This document shows, in pieces, positions 1 to 9,071 of a stretch of DNA of 64,000 nucleotides (position 1 is its first letter; the number at the start of each line of letters is the position of its first letter). Both the position numbers and the translations under genes were made by a program. The DNA comes from Brevibacillus laterosporus DSM 25 (GTDB lineage Bacteria > Bacillota > Bacilli > Brevibacillales > Brevibacillaceae), in assembly GCF_002706795.1 (NCBI RefSeq), contig NZ_CP017705.1, positions 124,001 to 188,000 on the forward strand, written 5' to 3'. The notes under the pieces are model-generated. The model saw only the letters and a program-made list of their open reading frames with translations, ran no database searches and was not told the origin of the DNA.

Positions 1-652
1 TCAAAATTTCTTTGAACTTGTTTGCAGCTTCAATCATCAGTGGACTATGAAATGGGCCTGACATTTTTATTGGAATGGCAATTCCACCGGCTTCGACAAC
101 CTTCTCTCCTGCTTTACGAATCGCGGTGTTTGTGCCTGAAATAGAAGTTTTTAGAGGTGTGTCGTAGGCGGAGACATATACTTCATCCCCTGTTTGTGAA
201 ACTTCCACACAAATTTGCTCAACGGTTCGTGAATCAATGTTCGTTACCCAAGCCATTGTACCTGAGATTCCATTGGCTACGTCACTAACCACATCACCAC
301 GTTCCTGTACCATTTGTAGAGCATCCTTAAACTCAATGGCACCTGCACAAACAAGCGCCGAATACTCCCCAAGGCTATATCCCATCGAAAAAGCCGGTAA
401 AAGACCGATTTCTTCCATAAAAACTCGATACGTCGTCACCCCAACACATACAAGAGCTAGCTGTGAATTTTTTAATTTTTGCAGCTCATCCTTGTAGTCA
501 GGAGAAAAACATAGCTTGGCTAGATCCATTTTTACGGCGTCACTCGCTTCTTCAAAGGCAAGCTTCGCCACCGAAAAGTTGTCATAAAGTGTTTTTCCCA
601 TTCCAAAATAATGGGAGCCCACTCCTGGAAACATAAAGATTATGTTCGGCAT
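1..652 (-). CDS. Trans-acting malonyl-type acyltransferase (partial, runs off the left edge)
   Basis: Translating the minus strand from the ATG at 650-652 gives 217 codons with no stop before base 1, so the 3' end is missing. The protein opens with an FPGVGS motif and has the acyltransferase nucleophile elbow GYSLGEYS (Ser93) and, near the edge, GPFHSPLM with the partner His. This is the FabD/PKS AT fold as a free-standing enzyme. Its neighbours (ACP, acyl-CoA dehydrogenase, FkbH-like protein) point to an AT that moves an ACP-bound extender such as hydroxymalonyl onto a PKS module, like ZmaF of the zwittermicin pathway. That assignment is inferred from context. The atypical elbow (GYSLG instead of GHSLG) suggests a non-malonyl substrate. 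Confidence 0.85.
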   Translation of the reverse strand, partial: MPNIIFMFPGVGSHYFGMGKTLYDNFSVAKLAFEEASDAVKMDLAKLCFSPDYKDELQKLKNSQLALVCVGVTTYRVFMEEIGLLPAFSMGYSLGEYSALVCAGAIEFKDALQMVQERGDVVSDVANGISGTMAWVTNIDSRTVEQICVEVSQTGDEVYVSAYDTPLKTSISGTNTAIRKAGEKVVEAGGIAIPIKMSGPFHSPLMIEAANKFKEIL

Positions 653-705
653 ATTTTTTCTCCCTTATCAGTTGGTGTTTTAGCATGAATCATTGGAAGG
701 CACCC

Positions 706-960
706 CTACACTTTTGTTTCTACTTTTTTCTCAATTAATCGTACGATATTGCTTACAGAGCTAAAATTGATGAGATCAAGTTCATCATTGTCTATGGTGA
801 TGACGAATTCCTCCTCAACGAATGTCAGCATCTTCATGGCAAATAGCGAGTTGACAAAGCCAAGCTCAAAAATATTATCTTCATCACTAAATTCAACATG
901 ATCATCAAAAATTACGAGGTTACTTTCTATAAAGTGGCGTACTTTATCCCGTGTCGTCAT
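706..960 (-). CDS. Acyl carrier protein for an unusual extender unit
   Basis: An 84-residue acidic protein with the helical pattern of an ACP and the motif GFVNSL, whose Ser38 is the expected phosphopantetheine site (NSL in place of the usual DSL). I chose the ATG at 960 because GAGGG lies 7 bases upstream; the adjoining GTG at 963 is too close. It sits between the acyltransferase and the acyl-CoA dehydrogenase in a same-strand cluster. In methoxymalonyl and hydroxymalonyl pathways such a free ACP carries the glyceryl unit while it is oxidised. That role is inferred from the neighbours. Confidence 0.85.
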   Translation of the reverse strand: MTTRDKVRHFIESNLVIFDDHVEFSDEDNIFELGFVNSLFAMKMLTFVEEEFVITIDNDELDLINFSSVSNIVRLIEKKVETKV

Positions 961-1052
961 CACGCATCCCTCAATTCTGTATCGTTATTATTTTCAAAAT
1001 AATAATGGTGATATCTATTTCTGCTTCCCCATCTAAATAAACAAGACAAGGG

Positions 1053-2201
1053 TTATCGTTTTTCATAATTTTTACTTATCGAATGTTGGGCAATCATGAG
1101 CTGCATAACCTGTGATGTACCTTCAATAATTTCCAGAAGCTTGGCTTCGCGGAAGTAGCGCTCTACAGGATATTGGTTGGAAAAGCCGTTTCCACCATGT
1201 GCTTGCACCGCATCCGTAGTTACCTCCATTACCATCTTAGAAGAAAAATATTTCGCCATGGCAGTTTCCATAATCGAATCAGGATCTTTGTTCAATCGCA
1301 TTTTTCCGGCATGAAGACATAAGGCACGAGCTGCATGAATTTTTGTGGTCGCATCCGCAATCATTCCCTGCATGAGGTCAAAATCACATAGCTTTTTCCC
1401 AAATTGTGTTCTCCTACGGGAATAGGAGATCATTGCTTCCAGTGAGGCTTGGGCAATTGCGACACCTCCCCAAGCGATGTTATAGCGTCCATGATCTAAT
1501 CCATATGAGGCGATGTAGCTAAAACCTCCACCAACAGGTCCAAGTACATTTTCTGCTGGAACGACAACATCTCTAAACTCAACTTCAGCGATATGCGACG
1601 CCTTACTTGCCAGTAATCCGGTCATGCGAGTTGATTGTATCCCTTCCGATTCACGCTCTACCAAAAAAGCAGTGACTTGACCTTCCTCTTCATGTGACGC
1701 GAAGACGAGAAATAAATCTGCAATATCGGCGAAGGAAATCCATTTTTTTATCCCTGTAATAATGTACTGATTCCCCTCTTTTCGATAGCATGTCTCTACA
1801 CTTCTAGCATCTGTCCCAACATTCGGCTCACTGAGTGCAAACGCAGCAATCTTTTTACCTTTTGTCATCAACGGGAGCCATTTTTCTTTTTGCTCTTTCG
1901 TCCCCCATCGTACAATCGTTTCTCCGACAAGTGAGTTATGCACCGTGATCAATTCTCGGACGGAATTGCATGATTTTCCTATTTGCTCTATAAACAATCC
2001 AAATTGCACTGGATCAAGCCCCAACCCTCCGTACTCTTTGGGAATACTGGCAGTGAGATATCCTTTCTCCCCCATTTTCGTAATCAGCCCAGAAGGTAGC
2101 TCTTCGTTTAACTCAAATTCTTTCGCATATGGGCGAATCTCTTCTTCAGCAAATTTCTCTACTTCAACGAAAATATCAGCTTGTTGCGCACTTATATTCA
2201 T
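1053..2201 (-). CDS. Acyl-CoA dehydrogenase family protein acting on an ACP-bound extender
   Basis: A 382-residue flavoprotein of the acyl-CoA dehydrogenase family, with FALSEPNVGTD in the FAD/substrate region and the C-terminal signature QAHGGNGFS followed by IIEGTSQV. The open frame extends 16 codons upstream, but the ATG at 2201 has AGGAG 9 bases before it and lies 28 bp after the fkbH stop, so it is preferred. In fkbI/zmaE-type pathways this enzyme oxidises the hydroxyacyl-ACP made after glyceryl loading. The partner 3-hydroxyacyl dehydrogenase (fkbK/zmaG type) is not in the window and may lie beyond the left edge. Confidence 0.85.
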   Translation of the reverse strand: MNISAQQADIFVEVEKFAEEEIRPYAKEFELNEELPSGLITKMGEKGYLTASIPKEYGGLGLDPVQFGLFIEQIGKSCNSVRELITVHNSLVGETIVRWGTKEQKEKWLPLMTKGKKIAAFALSEPNVGTDARSVETCYRKEGNQYIITGIKKWISFADIADLFLVFASHEEEGQVTAFLVERESEGIQSTRMTGLLASKASHIAEVEFRDVVVPAENVLGPVGGGFSYIASYGLDHGRYNIAWGGVAIAQASLEAMISYSRRRTQFGKKLCDFDLMQGMIADATTKIHAARALCLHAGKMRLNKDPDSIMETAMAKYFSSKMVMEVTTDAVQAHGGNGFSNQYPVERYFREAKLLEIIEGTSQVMQLMIAQHSISKNYEKR

Positions 2202-2229
2202 ACCGTCTATCTCCTCTTCATCCGTTTTA

Positions 2230-3276
2230 TTATCTCTTTTCAATAGCATGATTTACTTTTACATAGATATAAGGCGGAAACGGCTGAATCATAGACAAAT
2301 CATTTTGAAATACAACATGCCCATTATCACCAGATGAAATTTCTTTGAAGTTGGCGAAGCGGTAAGTCGCATACATCATCCGGTTTCGGTCTGTCTTTCG
2401 GAAGTCAGCAAGTAAAAATTTTCCTTCCTCTTTGGCCTCTTGCATAATATAGCTAAGCAGAACTGTACCAACGCCTCTAGACATCACCCGGCAGGACATT
2501 AAAAGCAGCTTGACATGCCATGCTTCCTCGGTTATCTCTACTAGTGCTAGTCCAATTTTGCCGTATGATCCATATTTATCTGTAAGCTCACATACTAACA
2601 ATTTATACTTATCGTTCGTACGAAAAGCGTTCAATTCATCATAATCATAGGTAACCCCTGTTGAGTTCAGCTGATTGGTACGAACCGTTAGCTCCTCGGC
2701 ACGTTTTAGATCCTCTTCTTGTGCCTCTGAGATGATAAACTTCATTTCAAGAGATGCAAGAAAAGATTCTTGAGGGCCAACAAAGGCTTGTTCTTCCTGG
2801 TTACGCTTGATATCTTCCAGATACATATGTCGACGTCTTTTCGAATCCTCAGTGATAAACTTTGGGTTGAGACGAGGATGATCTAATAAGTTTGTATATT
2901 CAGTCTCACTCATGCAAGTAACCTCTGGATGAACACTGCTTACTTCGTCACGCTCAAACGGTTGATCGTCAATAAATAACATGGTATCCATGCCAATGTT
3001 TATATCTTTCTGGATACTAGAGATATTGGCTGATTTGGCATTCCAATTGATCTGCGGATAGAGGAAATATTCAGCGATACCAAACTCCTTTAGTTTTTCG
3101 TATGCTAATTCAAAATTATTCTTACTTGCAATCGAATGAAGAATCCCACGTGAATCCAATTCTTTCATAATCTCCACAATCCCGGGACGAAGCTGAACAT
3201 CGGGAGATTCTAATAAAATCCCCTCCCAAATCGTATTGTCCAAGTCCCAAATCACGCACTTGATTTCTTTCTCCAT
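2230..3276 (-). CDS. FkbH-like HAD-family glyceryl-ACP loading enzyme
   Basis: A 348-residue protein with an N-terminal HAD domain (DLDNT at residues 11-15, then ASKN and IDDQPFERDEV) and a C-terminal GNAT-like half (about 170-345). This is the FkbH architecture, which takes a three-carbon unit from 1,3-bisphosphoglycerate, dephosphorylates it and puts it on a dedicated ACP. The ATG at 3276 has AGAGGG 6 bases upstream; the longer frame starting at 3309 has no ribosome site. The gene is followed by the acyl-CoA dehydrogenase, ACP and acyltransferase, an order that supports a hydroxymalonyl- or methoxymalonyl-ACP pathway. The product itself cannot be deduced. Confidence 0.88.
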   Translation of the reverse strand: MEKEIKCVIWDLDNTIWEGILLESPDVQLRPGIVEIMKELDSRGILHSIASKNNFELAYEKLKEFGIAEYFLYPQINWNAKSANISSIQKDINIGMDTMLFIDDQPFERDEVSSVHPEVTCMSETEYTNLLDHPRLNPKFITEDSKRRRHMYLEDIKRNQEEQAFVGPQESFLASLEMKFIISEAQEEDLKRAEELTVRTNQLNSTGVTYDYDELNAFRTNDKYKLLVCELTDKYGSYGKIGLALVEITEEAWHVKLLLMSCRVMSRGVGTVLLSYIMQEAKEEGKFLLADFRKTDRNRMMYATYRFANFKEISSGDNGHVVFQNDLSMIQPFPPYIYVKVNHAIEKR

Positions 3277-3305
3277 GATTTTCCCTCTTTTCGTATCCGA
3301 TATCA

Positions 3306-3452
3306 TCAATCAGAACCTAATTGAGAATAGATAGGACTATTGGAATCAATCTTAGGTTGAAGCATATCTTCTGTCCCTGCCAACATAATGGACCATACAC
3401 TATCACCCACACTCGCTTGGGTTACAGGAAGTTCTCTTTTAATCTGAAATAG
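3306..3452 (-). pseudogene. 3' remnant of a truncated gene upstream of fkbH
   Basis: The minus strand carries 48 open codons ending in TGA at 3306-3308, with no start codon and a stop immediately upstream. The peptide contains SVWSIMLAGTEDM and ends in YSQLGSD. Its stop lies 29 bp before the fkbH start, the spacing of an operon partner. It is probably the tail of a biosynthetic gene whose body has been lost. I cannot name the family. Confidence 0.5.
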
Positions 3453-4078
3453 CTACCATAAAAAGCAAAATATTTTTAAACAATAATGAAACAATACCAA
3501 GTTTACTAATAATTCCATCACTTTTCATAAACTTAATCCAAATAGATACTACAATCTAAAAATATTGGATAATATTTCACTGTATTCCAAATATATCAAA
3601 AAAGTTAAAATTATACTATATCAATAAAGTCTCATTTTAGAAAAAATTTCCTTTTTCCTTACATTAGCAGTAGTTCTTTACTACTTATTCTCTTGCCATC
3701 TATTAAATTTGAAGCTTGCAAAAAGATTGCAATTTCACCAGATTATAAAAGAGCGATATGGAAGTAATTCTCACCAATCGCTCTTTATAATAAATGACTA
3801 ACTTATATTACATGTTGTTACAATTTTACCTTCTTTGCTTAATGGATAATTGAACTCGGAGATGATACTGCAAATGCTGGTACAGCAGAGGGTAAAACTG
3901 CTACTGCACGATACGAAGGAAATCTTTTTTTCAACTTATAGTCCTTGACATATTGTATTTTCGAGGTAACCATATATTACTTTTATTTGCATAAAATTAC
4001 AATTAAAATTTTAAGTAATTATGTGTACTATAAACAAGCTCCACATATTACACTCCCCTCCATATTGATATAAAAAAG
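3453..4078. other. AT-rich intergenic stretch with a hairpin and a short coding-like remnant
   Basis: No full gene is visible. A hairpin with 10-bp arms (AAAGAGCGAT at 3749-3758, ATCGCTCTTT at 3778-3787) may act as a terminator. From 3843 to 3941 the plus strand has 32 sense codons (containing GDDTANAGTAEG) bounded by stops and lacking a start. This looks like a gene relic rather than a gene. Confidence 0.4.
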
Positions 4079-4108
4079 AAAAGACCTAACTGAGTAGCTA
4101 GGTCTTTT
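4079..4108 (-). terminator. Intrinsic terminator of flagellin gene 1
   Basis: Inverted repeat AAAAGACCTA / TAGGTCTTTT; on the minus strand it is followed by a T-rich run (4071-4078). It lies 21 bp after the flagellin stop, and nearly the same hairpin ends the other two flagellin genes. Confidence 0.9.
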
Positions 4109-4129
4109 CTATACATTATCTTCGCTAAA

Positions 4130-5302
4130 TTAACGAAGTAATTGAAGTACACCTTGAGGTTGTTGGTTAGCTTGTGCAAGCATTGCTTGTGCAGCTTGAG
4201 ACAAGATGTTGTTTTTCGTGAAGTCCATCATTTCTTTCGCCATATCAACGTCACGGATACGAGATTCTGCAGCTGTCAAGTTCTCAGCAGTTGCTCCCAA
4301 GTTGTTGATAGTGTGCTCTAGACGGTTTTGGTTCGCACCTAGTTTAGAGCGCTCTTCGGATACTTTGTTAAGAGCGTTGTTGATGGTTGTGATTGCTTTG
4401 TCTGCTGCTTTTTGAGTAGAGATGTTAACACCTTTTTGGTCATCTTTGTCTGTAGCGGCAGCGATAGTTGTAGTAGTAGCAGCACCAGTAGCAATTACGT
4501 CTCCAACTTTCGCAACGTCAACAGAAGCTTCGATACCAATTTTCTTAAGTGCATCTACTACATCTTGTTTTGTTGCAGTGATAGCACCTACAGTACCTGC
4601 ACCAGTTGTATCTCCTGCTTTTTGGGCCAATGTTACAACAACATTACCATCTTTATCAATTTTTGCTGTTGTTTCTTTTACTTCAGCATTTTTTACGGCT
4701 GTTTCTGCTTTCAATTGAACTTTAAAGGTATCTTCAGAAGTGTTTCCAACTTGAATATCTGTTGCAACAGCTGTTTCTTTCGATTCAAAGCCTGTTACAC
4801 CAAGCTCTGTGTTGCTCATATCATTAATGCTCAATTTGATGCTTTGTCCTTGGTTAGAACCGATATGGAAGGTTTTATCTTCAAAAGATCCATCCAATAC
4901 TTTTTGGTTGTTGAATTCTGTGTCTGTGGAAATACGTTTGATTTCTTTAGACAATTCGTCAACCTCTGCTTGAAGCTTTTGACGGTCTACGCCTTCATTA
5001 GTGTCAGAAGATGCTTGAACTGCTAGTTCGCGCATACGTTGTAGGATGCTGTGTGTTTCAGTTAAGGCACCCTCAGCTGTTTGGATCAAGGAAATACCAT
5101 CTTGCGCATTTTTAGAAGCCATTTCTAGACCGCGGATTTGACCACGCATTTTTTCAGAGATCGCTAGACCTGCTGCGTCATCACCTGCACGGTTGATGCG
5201 AAGACCAGAAGACAATTTCTCCAGGTTTTTACCAGATGCACCTGTGTTTACACCTAGTTGGCGGTGTGTGTTTAATGCTGATACGTTGTGATTGATTCTC
5301 AT
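4130..5302 (-). CDS. hag: Flagellin, paralogue 1
   Basis: A 390-residue flagellin, the filament subunit exported by the flagellar type III system. The N-terminal D0/D1 region (about 1-140, starting [11 protein letters not shown], with [16 protein letters not shown]) and C-terminal D1/D0 region (about 305-390, with [11 protein letters not shown] and ending QGVLQLLR) are typical. The middle (about 170-290) is a variable domain differing from the two paralogues and built of Ala/Thr/Val/Lys-rich sequence. There is no cysteine or signal peptide, as expected. GGAGG lies 9 bases before the ATG. Promoter, leader and terminator are the gene's own, so the three flagellins are separate transcription units. 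Confidence 0.97.
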   Translation of the reverse strand: MRINHNVSALNTHRQLGVNTGASGKNLEKLSSGLRINRAGDDAAGLAISEKMRGQIRGLEMASKNAQDGISLIQTAEGALTETHSILQRMRELAVQASSDTNEGVDRQKLQAEVDELSKEIKRISTDTEFNNQKVLDGSFEDKTFHIGSNQGQSIKLSINDMSNTELGVTGFESKETAVATDIQVGNTSEDTFKVQLKAETAVKNAEVKETTAKIDKDGNVVVTLAQKAGDTTGAGTVGAITATKQDVVDALKKIGIEASVDVAKVGDVIATGAATTTTIAAATDKDDQKGVNISTQKAADKAITTINNALNKVSEERSKLGANQNRLEHTINNLGATAENLTAAESRIRDVDMAKEMMDFTKNNILSQAAQAMLAQANQQPQGVLQLLR

Positions 5303-5310
5303 GATTTGTT

Positions 5311-5352
5311 ACCTCCGTGTTTTTCATTTCTTGAACCATCCATTTGTTCAAG
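5311..5352 (-). promoter_or_regulatory. CsrA-type leader hairpin plus SD-overlapping site, flagellin 1
   Basis: On the minus strand the leader forms a perfect 7-bp hairpin (CTTGAAC / GTTCAAG, 5330-5352) whose loop shows ATGGATG, an ANGGA motif. The ribosome site reads ACACGGAGGT (5311-5320), a full match to the CsrA consensus ACANGGANGU. One ANGGA in a loop and one over the SD is the arrangement known for the Bacillus subtilis hag leader. CsrA binding here is inferred. Confidence 0.75.
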
Positions 5353-5489
5353 ATGATGTTGTGTTGTTCATTTTAAATAAAGTGACTTCATTCAAAATGA
5401 CAACTGATACAGTCACCTCTATAGGCTAGTAGTAGCTCTACTCTTAGCACCTGTCGTTGAAGAAAATTTGACTTAGGTGACTATTACTT

Positions 5490-5516
5490 ATATCGGATTT
5501 GTTTTATAAAACTTTA
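5490..5516 (-). promoter_or_regulatory. Sigma-D (sigma-28) promoter of flagellin 1
   Basis: Minus strand: TAAAGTTT (-35) and CCGATAT (-10) at sigma-D-like spacing, about 190 bp before the start codon. This matches the motility sigma-factor consensus and is repeated before the other two flagellin genes. Confidence 0.85.
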
Positions 5517-5592
5517 CAGGATAAAAAATATTTTTTTATTCAAATTTTTTGTACGATTGATTGTAGATTACAGCAGTCAATTTTTACAAAAG

Positions 5593-5622
5593 AAAAGACC
5601 TAACTGATTCGTTAGGTCTTTT
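5593..5622 (-). terminator. Intrinsic terminator of flagellin gene 2
   Basis: Perfect 12-bp inverted repeat AAAAGACCTAAC / GTTAGGTCTTTT with a 6-base loop, then a short T/C run on the minus strand. It is 22 bp after the stop of flagellin 2. Confidence 0.9.
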
Positions 5623-5643
5623 CTTATCATTATCATCGTTAGA

Positions 5644-6804
5644 TTAACGAAGTAATTGAAGTACGCCTTGAGGCTGTTGGTTAGCTTGTGCAAGCATTGC
5701 TTGAGCAGCTTGAGTAAGAATGTTATTTTTTGTGAAGTCCATCATTTCTTTTGCCATATCAACGTCACGGATACGAGATTCTGCAGCTGTTAGGTTTTCA
5801 GCAGTTGCTCCCAAGTTGTTGATAGTGTGCTCTAGACGGTTTTGGTTTGCACCTAGTTTAGAGCGCTCTTCGGATACTTTGTTAAGAGCGTTGTTGATTG
5901 TTGTGATTGCTTTGTCTGCTGCTTTTTGAGTAGAGATGTTAACACCTTTTGTGTCGTCAGCATCTGTAGCTGCAGCAATAGTTGTATTACTAGCAGCAAC
6001 TTTGTCGCCAGCTTTCGCGCCATCAACAGAAGCTTCGATACCAATCTTCTTAAGAGCATCTACTACTTCTTGTTTTGTTGCAGTGATACCACCTGGAGCA
6101 GCTGTAGGATTTGCCGCTGCGTCTTGTTTCAATGTTATAACGATATTTCCATCTTTATCAATTTTTGCTGTTGTTTCTTTTACTTCAGCATTACCATTTG
6201 CTTTTTCTGCTTTCAATTCTACTTTAAAGCTATCTCCAGAAGTGTTTCCAACTTGAATATCTGTTGCAACAGCTGTTTCTTTTGATTGAAGGCCAGTAAC
6301 ACCAAGTTTTTCATTGCTCATATCATTAATGCTTATTTTAATATTTTGTCCTTGGTTAGAACCGATATGGAAGGTTTTATCTTCAAAAGATCCATCCAAT
6401 ACTTTTTGGTTGTTGAACTCTGTGTCTGTAGAAATACGTTTGATTTCTTTGGACAATTCATCAACCTCTGCTTGAAGCTTTTGACGGTCAACGCCTTCGT
6501 TTGTGTCAGAAGAAGCTTGAACAGCTAGTTCACGCATACGTTGTAGGATGCTGTGTGTTTCAGTTAATGCACCCTCTGCTGTTTGGATCAAGGAAATACC
6601 ATCTTGCGCATTTTTAGAAGCCATTTCTAGACCGCGGATTTGACCACGCATTTTTTCAGAGATCGCTAGACCTGCTGCGTCATCACCTGCACGGTTGATG
6701 CGAAGACCAGAAGACAATTTCTCCAGGTTTTTACCAGATGCACCTGTGTTTACACCTAGTTGGCGGTGTGTGTTTAATGCTGATACGTTGTGATTGATTC
6801 TCAT
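5644..6804 (-). CDS. hag: Flagellin, paralogue 2
   Basis: A 386-residue flagellin, almost identical to paralogue 1 over the first 160 and last 95 residues, again ending [10 protein letters not shown]. The central domain (about 170-285) diverges, with its own insertions (for example [12 protein letters not shown]) but a shared plan ([24 protein letters not shown]). Near-identical ends around a divergent core suggest duplication followed by gene conversion of the ends or selection on the exposed core. GGAGG lies 9 bases before the ATG. The gene has its own sigma-D promoter and terminator. Confidence 0.97.
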   Translation of the reverse strand: MRINHNVSALNTHRQLGVNTGASGKNLEKLSSGLRINRAGDDAAGLAISEKMRGQIRGLEMASKNAQDGISLIQTAEGALTETHSILQRMRELAVQASSDTNEGVDRQKLQAEVDELSKEIKRISTDTEFNNQKVLDGSFEDKTFHIGSNQGQNIKISINDMSNEKLGVTGLQSKETAVATDIQVGNTSGDSFKVELKAEKANGNAEVKETTAKIDKDGNIVITLKQDAAANPTAAPGGITATKQEVVDALKKIGIEASVDGAKAGDKVAASNTTIAAATDADDTKGVNISTQKAADKAITTINNALNKVSEERSKLGANQNRLEHTINNLGATAENLTAAESRIRDVDMAKEMMDFTKNNILTQAAQAMLAQANQQPQGVLQLLR

Positions 6805-6810
6805 GATTTG

Positions 6811-6853
6811 TTACCTCCGTGTTTTTACTTCTTGAACCATCCATTTGTTCAAG
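6811..6853 (-). promoter_or_regulatory. CsrA-type leader hairpin plus SD-overlapping site, flagellin 2
   Basis: The same perfect hairpin as before flagellin 1 (CTTGAAC / GTTCAAG, 6831-6853) with ATGGATG in the loop, and ACACGGAGGT across the ribosome site (6813-6822). The spacer between the two sites is 1 base shorter than in flagellin 1. Confidence 0.75.
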
Positions 6854-6988
6854 ATGATATTGTGTTGCATCACTTTGAATATAGTTGTTTCAAAATGGCA
6901 ACTTCTTTAGTCTCCCAATCGGCTAATAGTAGCGCTACCCTTAGCATGATGGCTCAGATAAAATCCAAGATTTTAGGTGACTATTATT

Positions 6989-7016
6989 AGTATCGGATAT
7001 TAATCATAAAATTTTA
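6989..7016 (-). promoter_or_regulatory. Sigma-D (sigma-28) promoter of flagellin 2
   Basis: Minus strand: TAAAATTT (-35, 7009-7016) and CCGATACT (-10, 6989-6996), the motility sigma-factor pattern, about 190 bp before the start codon. Confidence 0.82.
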
Positions 7017-7368
7017 CAGTTCATCAAAAGTTTTTTTATTCAAATTTTTCCAACGTTAAGTTGAGAGGTCTCATTTTAGTAGAAAGTAGGTTAGTTGTTA
7101 TGATCAATCTAAGCAAAGCATTCAGGTTTAACATCAACTAATACTTGATTCAAAAACGTAAAAAATAGAAATATCAATTATAGGACTTACTTATGTTTCA
7201 TTACAATATACAGCATCCAAAGAGTTGGGTATGCTTTGATATCTCACAGATAAAAAGGCAAATCTAGCTAGTTCCGTTCGTATTATCTCTTCTTCCAAAG
7301 AAATACCCTTAGATAACTTAATATCTTATTTTCCTCTTTTATTAAGAACTACCCTTTTATACAAAAAG
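7017..7368. other. Intergenic stretch between flagellin 2 and flagellin 3
   Basis: About 350 bp of AT-rich sequence beyond the flagellin 2 promoter. I see no gene, repeat or recognisable RNA in it. Confidence 0.6.
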
Positions 7369-7398
7369 AAAGGACCTAACTGATTCGTTAGGTCTTTT
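7369..7398 (-). terminator. Intrinsic terminator of flagellin gene 3
   Basis: Inverted repeat AAAGGACCTAAC / GTTAGGTCTTTT (one G-U pair) with a 6-base loop, followed on the minus strand by a T-rich run. It is nearly the same element as the terminators of the other two flagellin genes. Confidence 0.88.
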
Positions 7399-7419
7399 CT
7401 TATCATTATCATCGTTAGA

Positions 7420-8556
7420 TTAACGAAGTAATTGAAGTACACCTTGAGGTTGTTGGTTAGCTTGGGCAAGCATTGCTTGAGCTGCTTGAGTCAAGATGTT
7501 GTTTTTCGTGAAGTCCATCATTTCTTTCGCCATATCAACGTCACGGATACGGGATTCTGCTGCTGTCAAGTTCTCAGCAGTTGCCCCCAGATTGTTGATC
7601 GTGTGCTCTAGACGGTTTTGGTTTGCACCTAGTTTAGAGCGCTCTTCCGATACTTTGTTAAGAGCGCTGTTGATGGTTGTGATTGCTTTGTCCGCAGCTT
7701 TTTGAGTGGAGATGTTAACACCTCTTGTGTCATCAACATTTGTAGTTGCCGCTTTGGAAATAGTTGTTTCTGTTAATTTAGCTGCAGCATCACTTCCCTT
7801 TTTACCAGTGGCAAGTTTCGATTCAACACCTACTCCTTTTAAAGTTCCTAAAACGTCATCAAGTTTTGCTGTTGTATCTGTACCATTAGTAGATGCTAAT
7901 GTTACAGTCACTTTTCCAGTCTTGGAATCTACCGCAGCGGATGTACTGGAGCCTTTTGCTCCAATTACAAATTCAACTTTAAAATCATCGTCGCCACTTC
8001 TGTTAGTAAACGTGATATCACCCGCAGTTGTTTCTTTAGCCAAACCGTTTACACCAAGCTTCTCATTGCTCATATCATTAATGCTTAATTTAATATTTTG
8101 TCCTTGGTTAGAACCGATATGGAACGTTTTGTTATCGAAAGAACCATCCAATACTTTTTGGTTGTTGAACTCTGTGTCTGTAGAAATACGTTTGATTTCT
8201 TTAGACAATTCATCAACCTCTGCTTGAAGCTTTTGACGGTCTACGCCTTCGTTTGTGTCAGAAGATGCTTGAACAGCTAATTCACGCATACGTTGTAGAA
8301 TGCTGTGCGTTTCAGTCAAAGCACCCTCAGCTGTTTGGATCAAAGAGATACCATCTTGGGCATTTTTAGAAGCCATTTCTAGACCGCGGATTTGTCCACG
8401 CATTTTTTCAGAGATTGCTAGACCAGCTGCGTCATCACCTGCACGGTTGATGCGAAGACCAGAAGATAATTTCTCCAGGTTTTTACCAGATGCGCCAGTG
8501 TTTACACCTAGTTGACGGTGTGTGTTTAATGCTGATACGTTGTGATTGATTCTCAT
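7420..8556 (-). CDS. hag: Flagellin, paralogue 3
   Basis: A 378-residue flagellin with the same conserved N- and C-terminal filament domains as its two neighbours. The centre (about 170-275) is the most divergent of the three, with sequence such as [14 protein letters not shown] and [16 protein letters not shown]. It is the first of the array in the direction of transcription. Its ribosome site is GGAGGT, 7-8 bases before the ATG. Three filament subunits imply a mixed filament or condition-dependent choice of subunit; the sequence does not say which. Confidence 0.97.
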   Translation of the reverse strand: MRINHNVSALNTHRQLGVNTGASGKNLEKLSSGLRINRAGDDAAGLAISEKMRGQIRGLEMASKNAQDGISLIQTAEGALTETHSILQRMRELAVQASSDTNEGVDRQKLQAEVDELSKEIKRISTDTEFNNQKVLDGSFDNKTFHIGSNQGQNIKLSINDMSNEKLGVNGLAKETTAGDITFTNRSGDDDFKVEFVIGAKGSSTSAAVDSKTGKVTVTLASTNGTDTTAKLDDVLGTLKGVGVESKLATGKKGSDAAAKLTETTISKAATTNVDDTRGVNISTQKAADKAITTINSALNKVSEERSKLGANQNRLEHTINNLGATAENLTAAESRIRDVDMAKEMMDFTKNNILTQAAQAMLAQANQQPQGVLQLLR

Positions 8557-8562
8557 GATTCT

Positions 8563-8606
8563 TACCTCCGTGTTTTTTTACTTCTTGAACCATCCATTCG
8601 CTCAAG
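8563..8606 (-). promoter_or_regulatory. CsrA-type leader hairpin plus SD-overlapping site, flagellin 3
   Basis: Hairpin CTTGAGC / GTTCAAG (8584-8606). Relative to the other leaders two bases differ in the 5' arm, yet pairing survives through a G-U pair and the loop still shows ATGGATG. The SD again reads ACACGGAGGT. Keeping the pairing despite base changes supports a functional RNA structure. Confidence 0.75.
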
Positions 8607-8735
8607 ATTATGTAGTGTTACATTATTCTGAAATAGGATCGTTTCAAGATGCCAGTCAACCAAATTTTGGACAGTACAAGCCTATCTGAGCATCATTTGC
8701 TCAAAAAATATCCATGATTTAGGTGACTATTATTA

Positions 8736-8762
8736 ATATCGGTTATATCACAAAAAACTTTA
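8736..8762 (-). promoter_or_regulatory. Sigma-D (sigma-28) promoter of flagellin 3
   Basis: Minus strand: TAAAGTTT (-35, 8755-8762) and CCGATAT (-10, 8736-8742), about 180 bp before the start codon. Confidence 0.85.
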
Positions 8763-8906
8763 TGGTTTATTGTGATATTTTTTTATTATCTAAACATTAG
8801 ACTAACTCAGCTTACGTTAAATATATTGAAAGACACGTGCAGAAAAAGAAGAGGTTGAATTTATTTTTTGAATCTGTTAAACAGCAATGTTGATAATTCA
8901 TCAATA

Positions 8907-8933
8907 AGAAAAAGGACCCGTTTTTGGGCCCTT
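8907..8933 (-). terminator. Terminator-like hairpin behind a gene relic
   Basis: Minus strand: AAGGGCCC, A-rich loop, GGGTCCTT (one mismatch), then a T-run. It lies just after the stop of the relic at 8949-9071 and was probably that gene's terminator. Confidence 0.65.
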
Positions 8934-8948
8934 CTTTTGGTTTCTTAT

Positions 8949-9071
8949 TTAACTAAAGATTCCCGTTACTTCAATAACGAAATTACCATTTTGTTTATTC
9001 AATATCCTTAAAGACTTCGGTGTGTAACAACCTATGTTAAAATGACCGTTTTTGGCGATATTGTCTGTTTT
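8949..9071 (-). pseudogene. C-terminal relic of an unidentified gene
   Basis: The minus strand has 40 open codons (contains NGHFNIGCYTPKS, ends VIEVTGIFS) directly after an in-frame TGA, with no start codon. It is followed by a terminator-like hairpin, as a real gene end would be. The rest of 8763-9488 shows no gene. I do not recognise the family. Confidence 0.45.

Noticed and set aside
4206..8515. Long plus-strand open frames opposite the flagellin genes (for example 4412-5026, 7706-8227)
   Set aside because: They are exact antisense of conserved flagellin sequence, recur in all three copies, and have Cys/Phe/Ser-rich non-protein composition and no ribosome sites.
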